Below are positions 8,729 through 16,655 of a stretch of 47,169 nucleotides of DNA, in pieces (within the stretch, counting starts at the first letter, position 1; every line of letters starts with the position of its first letter). Made by a program: the position numbers and the translations under genes. The stretch lies in assembly GCA_019747095.1 (NCBI GenBank), contig JAIERG010000061.1, forward strand, positions 1 to 47,169, written 5' to 3'. The stretch comes from Caulobacteraceae bacterium. Its GTDB lineage: Bacteria > Pseudomonadota > Alphaproteobacteria > Caulobacterales > Caulobacteraceae. The notes under the pieces were generated by a model. That model did no database searches, was not told where the DNA came from, and worked only from the letters and a program-made list of their open reading frames with translations.

Positions 8729-8800
8729 CATCGGCTTGCTCGCCGTCCCTTTCGCGCCGCGGTGGTCCACCCGGTCGCTTCCCTTCTGGAAAAGATCATC

Positions 8801-9349
8801 ATGACCTTCGTTGGAACCGCCCTGAGCCTGACTGCCTTGGCCCTTGCCGAAGCTCCGACTGCTGCTCCCCAGACTATTGCTGCGGAGTGGGCCGCCGTCA
8901 GTGCGCTGGAGCCAAGCGGTGGTGCGGGATCGGTGCAGTCCTCGGGCTCGCTTGCTCCACAGCGTCGGACAGCTGTCGCCTTCCTTTGCCCCGAACGCTG
9001 GTACGGTGGCTTGGCGGGGACCGACCGGCCAGACCCCGAGATGTGCTATCCTGGTCCGGGTGCTACGCCGGCCTATCCTCCCGCGGCCGACGAGGAGCCC
9101 TGTATCGCAGGCTACGTCAGAAGCAGCACCTGGTGCGTCCAGAACCCCGAAGCCATCACAACGTCCGGTGGCCCGGCGTCGGCCAGCCCCGTCAGTTGCC
9201 CGCGCCCGACCTCAACAACCGCCAATGCGGGATCCGTACTCGGAGGGCTGCTTGGAAGCCGGCGGGGCAATGCCCAAGCGGGCGCAGCGCTCGGTGGGAT
9301 GCTGGGCAATGCTTTCAGCGGTCAGGCCTCATCATCAAACTGCCCCTGA
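8801..9349 (+). CDS. Exported Cys- and Gly-rich protein with glycine-zipper tail
   Basis: A 182-residue hypothetical protein. A short hydrophobic N-terminus (MTFVGTALSLTALALAEA) may be a signal peptide. The middle is Pro-rich with spaced cysteines (LCPERWYGG, EMCYPGPG, EPCIAGYV, TWCVQNP). The C-terminal 45 residues are a glycine-zipper-like stretch (GSVLGGLLGS, then AGAALGGMLGNAFSG), a pattern that inserts in or bridges membranes. GGAAAAG lies about 8 bases before the ATG at 8801; a GTG at 8762 is a weaker alternative. Its end is about 30 bp from the second element-end repeat, so its 3' flank was probably a recombination junction. No function is assigned. Confidence 0.65.
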   Translation: MTFVGTALSLTALALAEAPTAAPQTIAAEWAAVSALEPSGGAGSVQSSGSLAPQRRTAVAFLCPERWYGGLAGTDRPDPEMCYPGPGATPAYPPAADEEPCIAGYVRSSTWCVQNPEAITTSGGPASASPVSCPRPTSTTANAGSVLGGLLGSRRGNAQAGAALGGMLGNAFSGQASSSNCP

Positions 9350-9380
9350 TCTCACTGTCGACGACTGCTCCGGCGACGCT

Positions 9381-9558
9381 TCGAAATCCGACCTGCGCGA
9401 TACCTGCAAGACGCCTCTTCAGGAACGGGCTCAGCCGAAGTCCGGTTCGTAGGCGATCTTCTCGATGACCTTACTGGCCGCGCCACGGGTCGCATAAACC
9501 CCGACGATAACCCCCTTGTCGGTCGCTTCCTCGATCCGGTGCAGCTCCCACCGCTTTT
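9381..9558 (-). repeat. Element-end repeat lacking the tRNA part (copy D)
   Basis: These 178 bases are co-linear and nearly identical with 16933-17110; the first part also matches 4125-4199. The match starts just inside the point where the other copies carry their hairpin and tRNA-Thr fragment, so this copy has lost the attachment-site end. It covers the stop and C-terminal two thirds of the small gene at 9431-9601. It marks an internal module boundary within the integrated region. Confidence 0.8.
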
Positions 9559-9601
9559 CGGGCGTTTGGGTCAGGCGGAAAGCGCGGCCGCTCTTGCGCA
9601 T
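9431..9601 (-). CDS. Small element-end protein, copy D (56 aa)
   Basis: A short gene that is easy to miss: ATG at 9601, TGA at 9431. Its last 41 residues (from KRWELHRIE to YEPDFG) differ at one position from those of the gene at 16983-17198; the N-termini differ in sequence and length but align loosely (RLTQ-PEKRW against RLVQDSWPEKRW). Conservation of frame, stop and protein between two copies supports real coding. The sequence suggests a small alpha/beta protein with a basic start. No family is recognised, and it does not resemble an integrase. Confidence 0.6.
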   Translation of the reverse strand: MRKSGRAFRLTQTPEKRWELHRIEEATDKGVIVGVYATRGAASKVIEKIAYEPDFG

Positions 9602-9694
9602 GAAGAATGTCTTTGACCCCTGAAGGGGTGTCCACCTGCAGTCCGCACTGCCGCCCTCGACGCTACCGTGCTCCTCTGGCTATGGGGCCAGACC

Positions 9695-11707
9695 CTAGTC
9701 GCCGCGGGATCCGTCTCTATCCCGAGCGATCCCGGGGGCTCTGGATAAGACATCTGCGGTCAGTCCGTGAGCGACGGCTTCGAAGTATCTGGATCGGCAC
9801 GCTGTGTCCTCGAACGGCAGCGCCTGTAGTGCGAAGCTGCCCAATCCTTCGGGATAGATGCGCAGAAACGCTTCGCGGCGCGACACAAGAGCCTGGCGTC
9901 TTCCGAGGATCGCTGCCGTCGCTATTCCAGTCATCAGCGCAGAGGGATGGCTGTCATCCCCCGCCAGGGCCAACTCAATGAAGCGCTCTGCGTCTTCCAT
10001 CCTTCCAGCCATGAACTCGGCCATCGCCCGGCCCGACATCAGGCCGTTGGCACCATAGGCGAGGGGATTGAGACGCTCGGCCTTGTCGAACATCGCATGA
10101 GCCAAGCCGGCCTCGGCCTTCATGGCATGCATCCAGCCACCACAGATCCACGCTGTGTACTCATTGGGATTAAGGGCGATGGCTCGCTCGATGGATTTGC
10201 GGGCCACTTCGAACTCATGCGCCATGTAAAAGAGCGCCGTGCCGGCCGTGGCTTGGGTGCGTGCGTCGTCACGACCATGGATGAGGGCATCCCGGCTCAT
10301 CTGCGCAAATCGCTGAAGGTCGTCGGGTGTCTTGATCGCATTCCCGTATGCCGCCGCCCAAGGCGTCATGGCGAGCGCAGGATGGAACCGAGGGTCGATC
10401 GATAGAGCCTGTTCGAAGAGCGTCAGGGCCAGTCCATAGTCGCGCCCTTCCAGGCTAAAGCCCGCGAAAAGGCCGCGAAGATAGAGCTCGTAGGCGTCTG
10501 CAGAAGACGTTGGTCGCACCTTGCGCAGCCGCAATGCTTCAATCTGCGCCTGAGGCTCGACCTGAACAGCAATGTCGGCCGCTGCCGTCTCTTGCAGATC
10601 CCAAAGATCCGAAAGAATGCCTTCGGACTGACCGAGGGCGAGCATCCGTCCGCTCTCACCGTCCACGGCTCGCCAGCGCAACCTGAGGCGTCCATCGATC
10701 GCGAGAGTCAGGGACCCGCCGACCAGCACCGTTGCGCCAAGCGCCGCCGCTGTTGTGACGGGGTCCTCCAGGCGACCTGCATAGCTGGCCGTTGACGCCG
10801 CATTGATGACCACAATCGAGCGGAACCGTGAAAGAGCGTGGGTCAAGCCATCCAGAAACCCTGCCGGAATGTGGCCGGGCAGGGCCTCGGCGCTCAGGTC
10901 CTGGAAGGGGAGAATCGCGACAACTGGTAACCCCTCAGGACCCTCTACCTTTGCGGTCGTTCCGGACCGCCTTGGTACAGCCCCATCTCGGAGGGCAAGC
11001 CGGAGCTCTGGCCCTGTCTCGACGCCAACGAGACGCATCTGGCGCTCTGTCTGCGAGACGAACTGTTGCGCCTCATCCTTGCGGCCGATCTCTACGAGAG
11101 CCCTAACCAACGCGGCACAAGCACCCTCGTCCATCGGATCCAGAGAAACCAGGCGATGAAGATGGGCTACCTTCGCGGATCCCTCGGAGGCCTCAACCTG
11201 CTGGCGTGAGAGACTCAGGGCGAGATTGCGAAAATCTTCCCTCTGGGCGGCCAACCAGGCCGTGTACTCGGGGCGATCGGGAAGCTCGGCGTCGCCAAGC
11301 AGTTCGCCATCCATGAGGTTCAAGGCTTCTGTTCGCTCAGCCATAGAGAGCGAGCCCGCGTTTTTGCTCATCAGCTGAGAAGCATAAGCGGCGTCGACTT
11401 CCGTTCCGTCGAGGTCAAGGCGAACGGTGTCGCGATCTGCGATCAGGCGGCGTCGGTCAGATGTGTCGGTCAAGGGGCGGAGCTTCGTCAGGCTCCAGCG
11501 CAGAGCGGCCCGAGGATCGTCGGGCTGTTCGAAGAAGAGCTCGCAAAGTCGCTGCCGCGCAACAGGCCGTCCTGTGAGCGCCAGATAGCCTAGGATAGCG
11601 CGCGTCTTCCTCGAGGCCGGGATGGGTAGGTCCATACCACCCCGGCGGATCTGCAGGGGGCCGAACAGCCGAAGCTGCAAGCGCTCAGGGTCGGTCTCGG
11701 CAGCCAT
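9695..11707 (-). CDS. SARP/BTAD-type regulator with TolB-like and TPR domains
   Basis: A 670-residue putative transcription activator. The N-terminus is a winged-helix of SARP type (LRLFGPLQIRRGG, then KTRAILGYLALTG, about 10-85), followed by a bacterial transcriptional activation domain of helical repeats (about 90-240). Next comes a TolB-like alpha/beta domain (VVAILPFQDLS near 260, to about 385), then TPR repeats to the end (AYELYLRGLFAGF, IDPRFHPALAM, LNPNEYTAWICGGW). This layout is shared by regulators that couple a DNA-binding head to a TPR sensor. The ATG at 11707 is preferred over an in-frame TTG at 11716. It is divergent from the operon starting at 11844 and may control it; that is inference. 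Confidence 0.85.
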   Translation of the reverse strand: MAAETDPERLQLRLFGPLQIRRGGMDLPIPASRKTRAILGYLALTGRPVARQRLCELFFEQPDDPRAALRWSLTKLRPLTDTSDRRRLIADRDTVRLDLDGTEVDAAYASQLMSKNAGSLSMAERTEALNLMDGELLGDAELPDRPEYTAWLAAQREDFRNLALSLSRQQVEASEGSAKVAHLHRLVSLDPMDEGACAALVRALVEIGRKDEAQQFVSQTERQMRLVGVETGPELRLALRDGAVPRRSGTTAKVEGPEGLPVVAILPFQDLSAEALPGHIPAGFLDGLTHALSRFRSIVVINAASTASYAGRLEDPVTTAAALGATVLVGGSLTLAIDGRLRLRWRAVDGESGRMLALGQSEGILSDLWDLQETAAADIAVQVEPQAQIEALRLRKVRPTSSADAYELYLRGLFAGFSLEGRDYGLALTLFEQALSIDPRFHPALAMTPWAAAYGNAIKTPDDLQRFAQMSRDALIHGRDDARTQATAGTALFYMAHEFEVARKSIERAIALNPNEYTAWICGGWMHAMKAEAGLAHAMFDKAERLNPLAYGANGLMSGRAMAEFMAGRMEDAERFIELALAGDDSHPSALMTGIATAAILGRRQALVSRREAFLRIYPEGLGSFALQALPFEDTACRSRYFEAVAHGLTADVLSRAPGIARDRDGSRGD

Positions 11708-11843
11708 AACGCCCAAGCTTTAGCGGAAATCATCCCGATTCAAACGGCGTTCCAACGCTTCATCGAACGGCCGCGCCAACGCCTCGGCATCACAACGCTC
11801 CCACCAAGACGGGAAGGGCCCGTCGCCACAGGGAACAAAGAAA
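11708..11843. promoter_or_regulatory. Divergent promoter region between SARP regulator and barrel operon
   Basis: 136 bp between two divergent starts. I see no clear dyad or sigma-70 hexamer pair; a GGGA purine patch precedes the ATG at 11844. The placement alone makes it a candidate target of the neighbouring regulator. Confidence 0.3.
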
Positions 11844-12437
11844 ATGAAATCCAGCCTACTTTTGACCGCAGCGGTTACGTTGGTCAGTACGGTCGCGTCT
11901 CACGCAGCAGCTCAACAGTTCAGCGGCCCGTATGTCGCCGTTGAAGCTGCTCACGAAGATTATGATGCTGTCGACGGCGAAAGCTTCGCGCTGATCGCAG
12001 GCTGGGACGTGGAGGTCGCGCCGGCCTGGGTTGTGGGTGCGAGCATCCGGGCGACCGTCGATGGCGTTACCGATACGCGGATCCAGACCCTCGGGGCGAA
12101 CACGGCAACGACTGAAACGGCTCTCGAAGACCAATGGAGCGTCAATACCCGGATCGGTCGTGTGTTCGGCGATCGTGTCCTTGTTTTCGGGCAACTCGGC
12201 TATGAGCAGTTCCACTACAACGCGGTTCGCGAGCTTCGCGCGCCCGTGTGCGTCCCCCCGAATGGATGCCTGATCTCGCGCCTGGACGCCTCTTTCGACG
12301 AGGAGATGGTCACCTACGGAGCCGGGGTCGAATGGGCGGCGACGGACCATTGGCGTCTGCGCGGCACCTACACCTTCGGCGACGGTGACGCTTTTGAGCA
12401 GAAGCGCTTCGCAATCACCGCTGCGTTCCAGTTCTGA
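11844..12437 (+). CDS. Outer-membrane beta-barrel protein
   Basis: A 197-residue exported protein with a signal peptide (LLLTAAVTLVSTVASHAAAQ). The mature part begins FSGPYVAVEAAHEDYD and alternates polar and aromatic/hydrophobic residues in strand-length blocks (FALIAGWDVEV, WSVNTRIGRVFG, VLVFGQLGYEQFHY, WRLRGTYTFGDG), ending AITAAFQF with the terminal Phe used for outer-membrane assembly. It fits the small eight-strand OmpA/OmpW-like porin-family barrel. Cys near 142 and 147 may form a loop disulfide. It is the first gene of the run 11844-14724 and lies opposite the SARP-type regulator. Confidence 0.85.
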   Translation: MKSSLLLTAAVTLVSTVASHAAAQQFSGPYVAVEAAHEDYDAVDGESFALIAGWDVEVAPAWVVGASIRATVDGVTDTRIQTLGANTATTETALEDQWSVNTRIGRVFGDRVLVFGQLGYEQFHYNAVRELRAPVCVPPNGCLISRLDASFDEEMVTYGAGVEWAATDHWRLRGTYTFGDGDAFEQKRFAITAAFQF

Positions 12438-12471
12438 GCGCCAGCCAGTCTCACCCGTCCTGGGTAAAGCG

Positions 12472-12657
12472 ATGACCTTCCTGATGAAGTTTGGCATCCT
12501 GCCGGCGGCCTCGGTCGGGCTTTATCTGATCACGGCCGTCACCACCGATCCTCGTCGAGCAAATGAGGAGGATCGGTGCTCGGCCCCCGCGAGCGCCAGC
12601 ATGACGCTGGACCTTCGCGAGACGCTCGAGTGCATCAAGTCCCGCCTTGGGGCCTGA
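12472..12657 (+). CDS. Small membrane-anchored protein (61 aa)
   Basis: A short gene between the barrel and a second small gene; ATG at 12472, with an in-frame ATG at 12484. The product has one N-terminal hydrophobic helix (FGILPAASVGLYLITAV), then a polar tail with two cysteines (EDRCSAPAS, ETLECIKSRLG). It is not recognised. The 5-bp gap to the next start and the common orientation support an operon. It may be a periplasmic or inner-membrane accessory peptide. Confidence 0.45.
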   Translation: MTFLMKFGILPAASVGLYLITAVTTDPRRANEEDRCSAPASASMTLDLRETLECIKSRLGA

Positions 12658-12662
12658 CCCCC

Positions 12663-12977
12663 ATGTCAGGGCTTCTCCCAGGCCGCACTGGACCTCAGGT
12701 GATCTGCCTCGCGTGCGAGGCTCACGATGTCGATCGGCGCGTCAGCGAGATCGAGAGCCTTGCAGATCGGCTTGAAGGACACGCGCAGATGCAGAGCGTG
12801 ACCGGTCGGACCACCGCGCTGGCCGTGTCCCTTCCGCTCGTCCACGCCGAGCGCTTCGCCGCCGCTCTCGCTCTGATCGGGGCGACGACGATCGAGCTCG
12901 GAGGAGCCTCCTCACCCTCAGAGTTCCTCGTCGTCATCACTCTGGAATCCAGCCTGTCAGAACGGAAAGACACATGA
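12663..12977 (+). CDS. Hypothetical 104-aa cytoplasmic protein
   Basis: ATG at 12663, stop overlapping the next start by 4 bp (ATGA), a strong sign of translational coupling. The product reads as an alpha/beta protein: a heptad-like helix (VDRRVSEIESLADRLEGHAQ), a strand (TALAVSLPLV), another helix (AERFAAALALIGATTIEL) and a final strand (EFLVVITLESS). No signal peptide is present and no family is recognised. The layout suggests a small dimeric or regulatory fold. Confidence 0.5.
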   Translation: MSGLLPGRTGPQVICLACEAHDVDRRVSEIESLADRLEGHAQMQSVTGRTTALAVSLPLVHAERFAAALALIGATTIELGGASSPSEFLVVITLESSLSERKDT

Positions 12978-13699
12978 AAACCGCTCTTCTCTTTGCCGCA
13001 GCCTCCGCATTGGCGCTTGGCGGCTGCACAAGCATCCAGCCTGCGCGCATGGCTTTGCCTCAAGAACTGGCCTCAACCGCGGTGATCTTGCCTGTCACGG
13101 GCCTTGGCGCAGGGCGCTCAGGGGCGTTCCGAGTCGGCCCTTACTCGGGTCGATTCACACGTTCGGACGAGCGCCTGGGAATCTTCGATCCGATGTTCGA
13201 ACGCCGCGATGGCCGCACGGACTTTGAGCTGACCGGCCCCGAGATCGTCGGCTCCATCCGCGTCGCCTGTCGAGCGCAGGAGCGCACGGTCACGCTCGGC
13301 CTCCTGAGCTTTGAAGCCCAGCCGATGACCTTTGGTTGTGACATCTCCTCGGTCGGCTCCGACCCTGCCAGGCTGGAGATGCGCGCTCACCGCGAGGGAT
13401 TGGGAGGCCGGTTGATGCGGCAGGAGCGGCGGGGGCAGATCACTCTGGACGGCAACACCCTCCAGATCCGCTCCGCTCATGACGTCGAGGGATCCGGCAT
13501 CCAGCTGGCGACGCCGATTGGTTACGTCTTCGACCAGGACGAGGCCTCGATCGGGGCCGTCGAAATCAACGGTAGTCCCACTGTCATCTACGATCCAGTT
13601 GTGAGCGCTAGTGCCCGTCAGGCCATCCTAATCGCATCGGTCGCTCTTGGCCTCTTCTGGGACCCCGCCGAAAGCGCCCTCGGCCGGGAGGGCGAGTGA
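12974..13699 (+). CDS. Putative lipoprotein (241 aa)
   Basis: Signal sequence of lipoprotein type with lipobox LGGC at about residues 15-18 (FAAASALALGGCTS). The mature protein is beta-rich with two cysteines (IRVACRAQ, FGCDISS) that may pair. Blocks such as GAFRVGPYSGRF, QITLDGNTLQIRS and IGAVEINGSPTVI suggest a sheet protein of the periplasmic face. A hydrophobic segment near the C-terminus (QAILIASVALGLFW) is unusual and could be a second anchor. The start overlaps the upstream gene and the stop overlaps the next start (TGATG), so it is in the middle of a coupled operon. No known domain is recognised. Confidence 0.7.
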   Translation: MKTALLFAAASALALGGCTSIQPARMALPQELASTAVILPVTGLGAGRSGAFRVGPYSGRFTRSDERLGIFDPMFERRDGRTDFELTGPEIVGSIRVACRAQERTVTLGLLSFEAQPMTFGCDISSVGSDPARLEMRAHREGLGGRLMRQERRGQITLDGNTLQIRSAHDVEGSGIQLATPIGYVFDQDEASIGAVEINGSPTVIYDPVVSASARQAILIASVALGLFWDPAESALGREGE

Positions 13700-14724
13700 T
13701 GCGGACAAGCACAGCCGAAACTCTCGGGATTATGGACGCTAGACGTCGAAGAGCGCCACGGCCTTCGATCAGACGACTGGTCTGGATGGCTGGCGCTGCG
13801 GTCGCGCTGGCCCTGGCCGGATCGGTTACCTACTTCCCCGCATCCGCACAGGACGCTGGGCCCGCTGCGCGCCCGGTGCCCGCACCAACAGTCCATGTCA
13901 CGGATCTGACACCGCGCTTTCTCACGTTTTTCGAAACGGCCCAGGGGCTTGATGCCGATGCCAGGTTCGATGTCTGGCGTCAGACCTATGGCTTCGCTGC
14001 CGTCCCGCCGACCCCTCAGGGTGAGGCCATGGCGCGGAGCCTGCTGGACACCGCATTTGAACGCTACCCTTCAGTCATGCCCCGGATCGAGGCCGGTGCC
14101 GGTGGCATGGGGATCGATCCCGGTGCAGCGGCTTCAGAAGTCGCCGTGCTCCTGGGAGTCGATCAGGCGATTGAGATCGATTTTATAGTGTTCGTCGGCG
14201 GGTTTGAGCAGAACGCGTTCACTTTTCGCGCGCGGAGACCGACCGTGGCCGTGCCCGTCGAGGTTGACCCTGCCTACCAGGCGCTGGCTGGTCGACACGA
14301 GATCGTCCACGCCCTGCACATGGAGATTGCCGAGCTATCGGGCGGATGGGAGCGTTCGATCGCTCAACTCATCCTCCAGGAAGGCCTTGCGATGCGAGCG
14401 ACGCAGGCCCTGATGCCGGATCGACCGGACCTGGAGCACCTCTCAGCCGGCCCGGAATGGTGGGCTCGGGCGAACGAGCGACGTCGCGAGATGCTGATCG
14501 GTGCCTTGCCGCTGCTTTCGGCCTCTGATGGGGCAAGCGTCACGCGCCTCGCCATGGGCCCCGGCGTCGCCGGGCTGCGACGCGAGGCCTACTATCTCGG
14601 CTGGATCATCGTTGGGCGTCTGCTTGGCGAGGGTTGGACGTTCCCTGCGCTTGCCCGGGTGTCCTCCGAGGACATGCCCGATCTCATTCGAGGCGCGATC
14701 GAGCGAGAGCTCGCCGTGTCCTGA
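13699..14724 (+). CDS. Putative zinc protease, DUF2268-like
   Basis: Product of about 341 residues with an N-terminal membrane or signal segment (LVWMAGAAVALALAGSVTYF, about 28-47). The key feature is HEIVHALHME near residue 200, an HExxH zincin motif, followed about 30 residues later by LILQEGLAM, whose Glu is a good third zinc ligand. A later segment (REAYYLGWIIVGRLL) is also typical of DUF2268-type predicted proteases. The substrate is unknown. The ATG at 13699 shares its A with the stop of the upstream lipoprotein gene, and a GTG at 13696 is possible. It would act in the periplasm or be membrane-tethered. Confidence 0.72.
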   Translation: MRTSTAETLGIMDARRRRAPRPSIRRLVWMAGAAVALALAGSVTYFPASAQDAGPAARPVPAPTVHVTDLTPRFLTFFETAQGLDADARFDVWRQTYGFAAVPPTPQGEAMARSLLDTAFERYPSVMPRIEAGAGGMGIDPGAAASEVAVLLGVDQAIEIDFIVFVGGFEQNAFTFRARRPTVAVPVEVDPAYQALAGRHEIVHALHMEIAELSGGWERSIAQLILQEGLAMRATQALMPDRPDLEHLSAGPEWWARANERRREMLIGALPLLSASDGASVTRLAMGPGVAGLRREAYYLGWIIVGRLLGEGWTFPALARVSSEDMPDLIRGAIERELAVS

Positions 14725-14797
14725 GGACATCGACCACCCGACAAGAATGATCACCGCCAAGGTGGCCCTGATTTCCCTTTCCTGTGGAGACTCAACG

Positions 14798-15841
14798 ATG
14801 AAAGCCTTCCTCAGTCGGCGCACCGTGATTGCGGGGAGTGCCTTCCTGCTGAGCAGCCCTGGTGCAGCCACCAGAGCCAAAGCCAGTTGCCAGCCACTCT
14901 CTCCCGACTGGAGTGGTGTTGTCCTCTTCAACGACGGCGGCGCTTCAATCGTTCGCGCTCAAGGCAACCTTTACACGGGCGGTCCGGCGATCACGGCCGA
15001 GACACGATTCAACATCCTCTCGCTCGGAAAGATGATCACCGGCGTGTTGGTGGGGCAGTTGGTCGATGCAGGCTATGTTCGATACAGCGACCCGGTCTCG
15101 GTTCATCTGCCCGATCTTCCGTCGCGCATCGGTGACCTTCGGGTTGGCGATCTGCTCACCCATACGTCTGGCCTCGGCGACTATATCGAGGCGGAGAACT
15201 TCGGGGCCATCGCGGCGGCCCGATCTGCGACCGATCTACTGCCGCTGGTGCTCGCCGCTCCCCACGAGGCCCCTGGCGCGCCCACCTACTCTAACTCCGG
15301 CTATGCGGTGGCGGGGGCCCTGATCGAGCGGATCACGGGTCAGACCTACAAGGACCGGCTCTCAGAACATGTGTTCGCACCCTGTGAAATGCGGTCTGCG
15401 AGCCTCCATCCTCGGGCTGACGACGCCCTCGCCGAGCCGGCGTATGAGGCGTTGCGCTCGGGTCGACCTTCGGTGGGGACCCTCCCCGGCGGCCCGGCTG
15501 GCGGGGCCTTCATGAACGCCGGGGATATGGCGCGCTTCGCACAGACGCTGCTCTCCGGCCGGCTGGTGAGCGACGCAACACGTGACGTCATCACGAGCAT
15601 TCAGGCGGAACGGCAGCCGTTGGCTGCGGACGGCATCCGGCGAGGCTGGGGATTCGGCTTCGGAGTGCGTGGCGAGGGTACAGAGCGTTCGATCGGCCAT
15701 ACCGGCGGCCTGCCGGGGTTCAGCGCCGCCTGCCGCATCCAGCCCTCGCTGGGCCGGATCGTGGTGGCGCTCGCGAACCAGGATCGCCTTGGTGCTGCCG
15801 AAGTGTCGAGCGCGGTCATGGCGAACCCTGATCTCTGCTGA
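14798..15841 (+). CDS. Serine hydrolase, class C beta-lactamase fold
   Basis: Product of 347 residues with an exported start (SRRTVIAGSAFLLSS, possibly Tat). All three active-site elements of the beta-lactamase/DD-peptidase superfamily are present: SLGK (Ser near 75, Lys near 78), YSN near 164-166, and HTGG near 310 in place of KTG. The family includes esterases, D-aminopeptidases and penicillin-binding-like enzymes, and HTGG is common in non-lactamase members, so antibiotic resistance should not be assumed. GGAG lies 8 bases before the ATG. It follows the zinc-protease-like gene by 73 bp and probably closes the operon. Confidence 0.88.
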   Translation: MKAFLSRRTVIAGSAFLLSSPGAATRAKASCQPLSPDWSGVVLFNDGGASIVRAQGNLYTGGPAITAETRFNILSLGKMITGVLVGQLVDAGYVRYSDPVSVHLPDLPSRIGDLRVGDLLTHTSGLGDYIEAENFGAIAAARSATDLLPLVLAAPHEAPGAPTYSNSGYAVAGALIERITGQTYKDRLSEHVFAPCEMRSASLHPRADDALAEPAYEALRSGRPSVGTLPGGPAGGAFMNAGDMARFAQTLLSGRLVSDATRDVITSIQAERQPLAADGIRRGWGFGFGVRGEGTERSIGHTGGLPGFSAACRIQPSLGRIVVALANQDRLGAAEVSSAVMANPDLC

Positions 15842-15851
15842 ACCTGAAAGC

Positions 15852-16043
15852 TCAAGCTCTGCCGACGATCTGTTTTGGCTCTCGCAAATGCCGCAGGAAC
15901 GGGCTCTCCAGGTACCGGAACAGCAAGCGACGCACTTCCTGCTGCCGTTCGTATGCGAACATCGGTTCGCTACCCTCTATCCGGTCAAGAGCACGGCCTA
16001 ACGCCGTGGGGTCGGGCTCAGTGCCCGAGCAGCCTCTGCCCAT
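15852..16043 (-). CDS. Possible small basic protein overlapping the glycosylase 3' end
   Basis: A 63-codon frame that overlaps the end of the upstream glycosylase gene by 46 bp in another frame. Its body looks protein-like: ALGRALDRIEGSEPMF, then RQQEVRRLLFRYLESPF, a basic amphipathic helix. It fills the otherwise empty space between the two flanking genes. An internal ATG would give only 36 residues. There is no recognised domain and no clear ribosome site, so it is tentative. Confidence 0.35.
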   Translation of the reverse strand: MGRGCSGTEPDPTALGRALDRIEGSEPMFAYERQQEVRRLLFRYLESPFLRHLREPKQIVGRA

Positions 16044-16594
16044 GCCTCGGATATCTTCGCCCAGTCCGCAGGCTTTGAGGCTCGAACCAAAGGCGAGTTG
16101 TGCAGCGAGCGAAAGATGGCCAAGCCTGTCCCGGCCAGCAGGGGCTCGGCTTTGGCAGCCTTCCTCCCGACCAACACCACAACTTCGACACTGGGTAGCA
16201 GGGCTATCAGGTTGCGGACCTCGGCGGCCCCCTCAGCAAGCTCCTGCCTCGTGATTTTGCGAATGCCATTCCAACCTGGCACCACATTCCACATGACCGT
16301 GTCCTGCCGCCGTATCCCCGCGGCCTCCATGAAGAGGAAGGTAGACTCGGCCGTAGGGTCGTCATTGTCCCGGCTGATGAACCCCGAGCCAGCCCGTCCA
16401 GCGCGGGATGCCGAGGTCATTGGCCCGGGCCTCTCCTTGAGGAACAGCATTCGAGCATTGATCCCACCATCCAGGGGGTCGAAGTCTGGCACCTCGACGC
16501 CGTGGCGAGCGCGAAGGTCGGCAGCAAACCCTGCAAGCGGCGCGATGTACGGTTTGGCCCGATTGCCGAGCCGTTGACAGCTGGCGTGCCGCAT
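15998..16594 (-). CDS. Uracil-DNA glycosylase-like protein
   Basis: A 198-residue member of the uracil-DNA glycosylase superfamily by its motifs: FLKERPGP near 50, GFISRDNDDPTAES near 71-84 and MWNVVPGWNG near 100. A later strand VEVVVLVGRKAA and the C-terminal SLHNSPLVR near 164 take the place of the His-containing motif. Standard UDG families remove uracil from DNA; this variant form has DNDDP rather than the classical GQDPY, so the exact base specificity is open. It lies at the tRNA-proximal end of the 12.8-kb segment, on the opposite strand from the hydrolase operon. Confidence 0.75.
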   Translation of the reverse strand: MRHASCQRLGNRAKPYIAPLAGFAADLRARHGVEVPDFDPLDGGINARMLFLKERPGPMTSASRAGRAGSGFISRDNDDPTAESTFLFMEAAGIRRQDTVMWNVVPGWNGIRKITRQELAEGAAEVRNLIALLPSVEVVVLVGRKAAKAEPLLAGTGLAIFRSLHNSPLVRASKPADWAKISEAWAEAARALSPTPRR

Positions 16595-16655
16595 CCAGTC
16601 AGCAACGACTACCGCCTACAGTCACCACGAACCGAGGGCTGAGATCACTCCCTCT

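Noticed and set aside
7562-8770. 402-codon minus-strand frame opposite the TMEM43 gene
   Set aside because: The sense frame has a membrane topology and family motifs; the antisense product is a charged shadow.
14798-15841. Antibiotic-resistance beta-lactamase
   Set aside because: The fold motifs are those of the wide class C/esterase superfamily with HTGG rather than KTG. Nothing in sequence points to lactam hydrolysis.
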